Part shown: positions 61,089 to 64,000 of the stretch, one piece after another | Position numbering within the stretch: the stretch's first letter is position 1 | Layout of the letters: each line of letters starts with the position of its first letter | Position numbers and translations under genes: made by a program | The notes under the pieces: generated by a model | What the model saw: the letters and a program-made list of their open reading frames with translations, nothing else | Databases searched by the model: none | Told to the model about the DNA's origin: nothing | From: an uncultured Flavobacterium sp. | GTDB taxonomy: Bacteria; Bacteroidota; Bacteroidia; Flavobacteriales; Flavobacteriaceae | DNA: 64,000 nucleotides | Assembly: GCF_951805225.1 (NCBI RefSeq) | Contig: NZ_OX638201.1 | Location: 4,898,001 to 4,962,000 of the forward strand | Reading direction: 5' to 3'

Positions 61089-61120
61089 GTTGCTAAGGTT
61101 TTGAGTTGCTAAGTTTCTAA
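61089..61120 (-). repeat. 8-bp periodic TYAGNNNC repeat, copy 3 (reverse)
   Basis: On the minus strand: TTAGAAAC, TTAGCAAC, TCAAAACC, TTAGCAAC. It fills the 47-bp gap between the barrel gene and the next gene. Confidence 0.75.
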
Positions 61121-61129
61121 GTTTTTTTT

Positions 61130-61639
61130 ATGAAGTATTATACTTATTGGTCTATTTCTGATTTACCAACTAATATAAGATCCTTTGAGGTCTTTTTTTG
61201 GGTTGCAATAGTTTCGTTTATTCTTTGGGTTTTAATTAAAAAATTCAAAAAGAACAATGATGATTATGAAAAGATAATATTATTGTGGACAACTGGAATA
61301 TTTTTTAGTTTATCAGTAAGTATGTTTTTATATCTGAAATTTTTTATAAAAGATACTACAGACGAAAGAATTCAGAATGTTTTTAATTCCCAGAATGTAC
61401 TAGTAGTTGAAGGTTTAATTTCAGATTTTGAAAGGCAAATACAGTTTAAGAAAATGGGAAGTATTACAACAGAAAGTTTTGTTGTTGATTCAATTCAATT
61501 TAGATATAATGATGTGTTATTAGGTCAATTTAATCATTTCGGTAAAACAAAAAACGGAATTTTTAGAGATCACTTACCTGTTAAAATAACATATGCAAAA
61601 GAAAATCACGAAATTATAAAAATAGAAATTGCTAAATAA
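61130..61639 (+). CDS. membrane protein of unknown function
   Basis: 169 residues, not recognised. Two membrane helices (about 20-40 and 50-70) are followed by a soluble C-terminal domain of about 90 residues (VLVVEGLISDFERQIQFKKMGSITTESFVVDSIQFRYNDV...), mostly beta-strand. No catalytic motif is evident. It runs in the same direction as the barrel gene, with the periodic repeats before and after it. Confidence 0.65.
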   Translation: MKYYTYWSISDLPTNIRSFEVFFWVAIVSFILWVLIKKFKKNNDDYEKIILLWTTGIFFSLSVSMFLYLKFFIKDTTDERIQNVFNSQNVLVVEGLISDFERQIQFKKMGSITTESFVVDSIQFRYNDVLLGQFNHFGKTKNGIFRDHLPVKITYAKENHEIIKIEIAK

Positions 61640-61653
61640 CGTATTAAAAAACC

Positions 61654-61685
61654 TTAGAACCTTAGCATCTCAGGGCCTCAGAACC
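61654..61685 (+). repeat. 8-bp periodic TYAGNNNC repeat, copy 4
   Basis: Four octamers: TTAGAACC, TTAGCATC, TCAGGGCC, TCAGAACC. It lies between two convergent genes. Confidence 0.8.
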
Positions 61686-61688
61686 TTA

Positions 61689-62042
61689 CTACTTAAAATT
61701 TTTCCTAAACCATACTTTTTGCCATTCTCTTTTCAATACTAAAAAAGCAACCTGTTCTGCAAGAATTACCAAATCAGAACCGTCTAGTTTTTTGATTTCG
61801 TCTTCAGAAACATCGATGATATAAAGTAGGTTTAGATATTCAGCAAATTTGTACTGAATCATTCTGTAGATTTTTTCGTGAAGCTGAATTTTTAATTCAT
61901 CCGGAGAAATGCTTAACGGAAAATCGATGCCTTCATTTGCCAAATTAAAGTCCTTATTAATTTGTTCAATCAGGTTTAGATATAGGTTTTCTTTTTCGGC
62001 ATCAGCCAATAAAAAATCGGTATTTTCAGGAATTGGAAACAT
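61689..62042 (-). CDS. conserved hypothetical protein
   Basis: 117 residues, no signal or membrane helix, largely helical (IPENTDFLLADAEKENLYLNLIEQINKDF, ELKIQLHEKIYRMIQYKF, LVILAEQVAFLVLKREWQKVWFRK). The family is not recognised. It lies 41 bp downstream of the LacI-type regulator gene on the same strand and may be co-transcribed with it. Confidence 0.7.
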   Translation of the reverse strand: MFPIPENTDFLLADAEKENLYLNLIEQINKDFNLANEGIDFPLSISPDELKIQLHEKIYRMIQYKFAEYLNLLYIIDVSEDEIKKLDGSDLVILAEQVAFLVLKREWQKVWFRKNFK

Positions 62043-62083
62043 TGATGCTTTTTAAGAATTGACGCAAAGTTAAAACTAAAAAA

Positions 62084-63109
62084 TCATTTAACGGTTGATT
62101 CTCTTTCAATGATTCTTGTAGGAAGTTCAATAATTTGATGTGTCACCGGTCGATGCTCTTTTATGTCCATAATTTCATCGATTAAAAGCGAAACTGCCTG
62201 ATGTCCCATTTTAAATCCGGGTTGGTCAATTGTCGTTAGTTTTGGCGAAATAACCGTGCTCATAAACCAATTGCTGAATCCGAAAACAGCAACTTGTTCA
62301 GGAGTTTTTATTCCGGCTTCATTAAAATATTTTATAATACCGATGGCGACTAAATCTGTAATCGCAAAAATCGCATCAATATCCGGATTTTCAGTCATTA
62401 CTTTTTGAGCGTTTTCGTAACCATCTTCAAAATCAGTATTGTTATCGCAAACATAAACCAGTTTCGAATCGTACTCAATTCCGTGCGCTTCAAGCGCTCT
62501 TTTATAACCTAAAAAACGATCAATAGAATTTTGCGGAACATAAGAGCCTCTAAAATGCGCGATTTTTTTATATCCTTTATTAATAAGATACGTCACGGCA
62601 TCATAAGCCGCTTTTGCATCATTAATGACAACTTTTGAGCAATCAACTCTTTTGGCAATTTTATCAAAAAGAACAACAGGAGTATTTTTCCGAATCGCTT
62701 CATTAATATGAGTGAAATCATCGGTTTCATTTGAGAGCGACATTAAAACTCCGTCAACTCGTTTTTGAATTAAAAGAGCAAGTTGTTTTTTCTCGAGTTC
62801 GTATTTTTCGTTTGATTGTAATATAATGACCAAATAACCTCTTTTTTCGGCTTCTTCAAGAATACCATTTAATACGCTCGAAAAAAAATGATGTACCGTA
62901 GCCGGAATAATGACGCCAATTGTTTTGGTTTCATTAGTTCTAAGGTTTACCGCAACAGAATTGGGCATGTAGTTCATCGTTTCGGCCATTTCGATAACTC
63001 TGGCTCGTGTAGATTTACTAATATCTGTATACCCTTTTAAGGCTTTTGAGACTGTGGTAACCGAAATTCCCAAGGCTGAGGCTATATCTATTAATTTTGT
63101 GTCATTCAT
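62084..63109 (-). CDS. LacI-family transcriptional regulator
   Basis: 341 residues. N-terminal LacI helix-turn-helix (IASALGISVTTVSKALKGYTDISKSTRARVIEMA, about 7-40) with hinge YMPNSVAVNLRTN, then a periplasmic-binding-protein-like effector domain (60-335) with GVIIPATVHHFF, VDGVLMSLSNETDDF and FGFSNWFMSTVISPKLTTIDQPG. The effector is likely a sugar or its phosphate. Twin palindromes CGAAAACGTTTT-type lie upstream, between it and the TonB receptor gene, so it probably controls both. Confidence 0.95.
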   Translation of the reverse strand: MNDTKLIDIASALGISVTTVSKALKGYTDISKSTRARVIEMAETMNYMPNSVAVNLRTNETKTIGVIIPATVHHFFSSVLNGILEEAEKRGYLVIILQSNEKYELEKKQLALLIQKRVDGVLMSLSNETDDFTHINEAIRKNTPVVLFDKIAKRVDCSKVVINDAKAAYDAVTYLINKGYKKIAHFRGSYVPQNSIDRFLGYKRALEAHGIEYDSKLVYVCDNNTDFEDGYENAQKVMTENPDIDAIFAITDLVAIGIIKYFNEAGIKTPEQVAVFGFSNWFMSTVISPKLTTIDQPGFKMGHQAVSLLIDEIMDIKEHRPVTHQIIELPTRIIERESTVK

Positions 63110-63155
63110 GAAATAAAAGTACTAAAAATAAACTGCATTGATAAAATTTTAAGTT

Positions 63156-63192
63156 CCGAAAACGTTTTAGGTCTTTTCGAAAACGTTTTCGA
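63156..63192. promoter_or_regulatory. twin LacI-type operators between regulator and TonB receptor genes
   Basis: CCGAAAACGTTTTAGG (63156-63171) and a perfect 16-bp palindrome TCGAAAACGTTTTCGA (63177-63192). Their centres are 21 bp apart, two helical turns, so two dimers could bind on one DNA face. The centre C-G step is typical for LacI proteins. Confidence 0.75.
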
Positions 63193-63225
63193 TTTTTAAT
63201 TCCTATATTCCTTATAATTAGTTAT

Positions 63226-63233
63226 TAAGTTTG
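63226..63233 (+). promoter_or_regulatory. -7 element of the TonB receptor gene
   Basis: TAAGTTTG matches TAnnTTTG. The operators are centred near -54 and -75 from the implied start; this upstream placement fits activation better than simple promoter occlusion. No TTG at -33. Confidence 0.45.
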
Positions 63234-63273
63234 ACAGTGATAACCATAATTACTAACTAACCGAACAAAAAAA

Positions 63274-64000
63274 ATGAAAAAGCTACACCAGTATTTAGGT
63301 ACATTACTTTTAATGTTTTGCCTGTTTTTTTTACCAAATAATCTATTTGCCCAAAATAAAGGCACTATATCAGGAAAAGTATTAGACGACAGCGGAGTAA
63401 CCGTTCCGGGAGCAAATGTGACTCTTATGGAAACAGGAAAAAGCACTATTACAGATGAAAACGGAGGATATTCATTCTCTAATATCGACGCGGGAACTTA
63501 TACAATTATTGCAACAAATGTGGGTTACAAAACTTTCGAAAAGCAAATTGCAATAAAAGAAGGAGAATCACTTGAGGTAAATTTACTTCTTGAAGGAGAA
63601 TCACAAAGTCTAAAAGAAGTTGTGGTTACAGGATCATCAGCGCCAAGATCTAAATTGGAATCCAGCGTTGCAATTACAACAATGGGCGCAAAAGCAATCG
63701 AAGACAGAGCGCCATCAAGTACAGCAGCTTTGCTTCAAACTATTCCGGGATTTGTGGTTGAAGCATCTGGAGGAGAAATTGGAAATAACCTTTTTGCAAG
63801 AGGAATTCCTTCAGCGGGAGCGTATGAATATGTGCAAATTCAGGAAGACGGATTGCCGGTTTTTGAAGATGGAGCTTTGCAATTTGCTAACGCCGATACA
63901 TTTTACAGATTAGACGAAACGGTAAGCAAAATGGAAGCTGTTCGTGGAGGTTCGGCATCAATTTTTGCCAATAATGCTCCGGGTGGAATCATCAATTTTA
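63274..64000 (+). CDS. TonB-dependent receptor, 3' end outside window
   Basis: The open frame runs from ATG 63274 off the right edge; 242 residues are visible. Signal peptide (LFLPNNLFAQ, about 28), carboxypeptidase-regulatory-like domain (32-112: GTISGKVLDDSGVTVPGA...), then the start of a plug domain (VVVTGSSAPRSKLESSVAITTM, SKMEAVRGGSASIFANNAPG). It lacks an STN domain and the DGVP-type SusC plug motif, and is closer to general TonB receptors. It is controlled in all likelihood by the adjacent LacI regulator and takes up a sugar-related substrate. Confidence 0.9.
   Translation, partial: MKKLHQYLGTLLLMFCLFFLPNNLFAQNKGTISGKVLDDSGVTVPGANVTLMETGKSTITDENGGYSFSNIDAGTYTIIATNVGYKTFEKQIAIKEGESLEVNLLLEGESQSLKEVVVTGSSAPRSKLESSVAITTMGAKAIEDRAPSSTAALLQTIPGFVVEASGGEIGNNLFARGIPSAGAYEYVQIQEDGLPVFEDGALQFANADTFYRLDETVSKMEAVRGGSASIFANNAPGGIINF

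Overview
The window is chromosomal DNA of a Bacteroidota bacterium, almost certainly a Flavobacterium or close relative. The signs are low G+C, SusC/SusD pairs, two proteins with type IX secretion (T9SS) sorting tails, the full flavobacterial nuoA-N order with a short NuoG, and promoters of the TTG-N(19-23)-TAnnTTTG type in place of the E. coli consensus. No rRNA, tRNA, CRISPR array, phage or transposase was seen.

Layout. 1-3.1 kb: the end of a Crp/Fnr regulator, a well-placed palindromic operator, then a small catabolic operon (SnoaL-like protein, amidohydrolase, alpha/beta hydrolase). 3.2-18.7 kb: a starch/maltodextrin utilisation locus, all on the minus strand. It has an ECF sigma factor, a FecR-type anti-sigma, an STN-bearing SusC, SusD, SusE, a lipoprotein GH13 amylase, a GH97 alpha-glucosidase and a secreted multidomain GH13 protein. 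The three regulatory members suggest that the SusC porin itself signals substrate to the sigma factor. 19-26 kb: housekeeping and miscellaneous genes (ACT-like protein, YraN, LD-carboxypeptidase, serine hydrolase, EEP nuclease, 3-hydroxyanthranilate dioxygenase, cyclic nucleotide phosphodiesterase). 26-31 kb: an ALDH7-type aldehyde dehydrogenase and a secreted pectate lyase with LacI-like palindromes upstream.

31-46 kb: a Bax1/YccA membrane protein and the 14-gene complex I operon (nuoA to nuoN, minus strand), then a cold-shock protein. 46.1-46.3 kb holds a probable stand-alone small RNA, possibly of the 6S-Flavo type, convergent with aspS. 48-50 kb: a TlpA-like oxidoreductase and a MORN-repeat protein. 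50-56 kb: an iron-siderophore operon (TonB receptor, two small membrane proteins, two PepSY reductase-like proteins). 56-60.5 kb: sucA-sucB of the TCA cycle. 60.5-64 kb: a beta-barrel protein, two unknown proteins, and a LacI regulator facing a TonB receptor that runs off the window, with twin LacI operators between them.

The most unusual material lies between genes. There are several distinct families of inverted or periodic repeats: GCCACGAATT, CTTTGCG and CCCGACAGG inverted repeats, a 27-bp GTCATTTCGACGG repeat, AGATTT repeats, and an 8-bp periodic TYAGNNNC repeat at four sites. An approximately 80-nt element occurs twice; its 12-bp stem differs in sequence between copies but keeps its pairing, and the loop and flanks are conserved.
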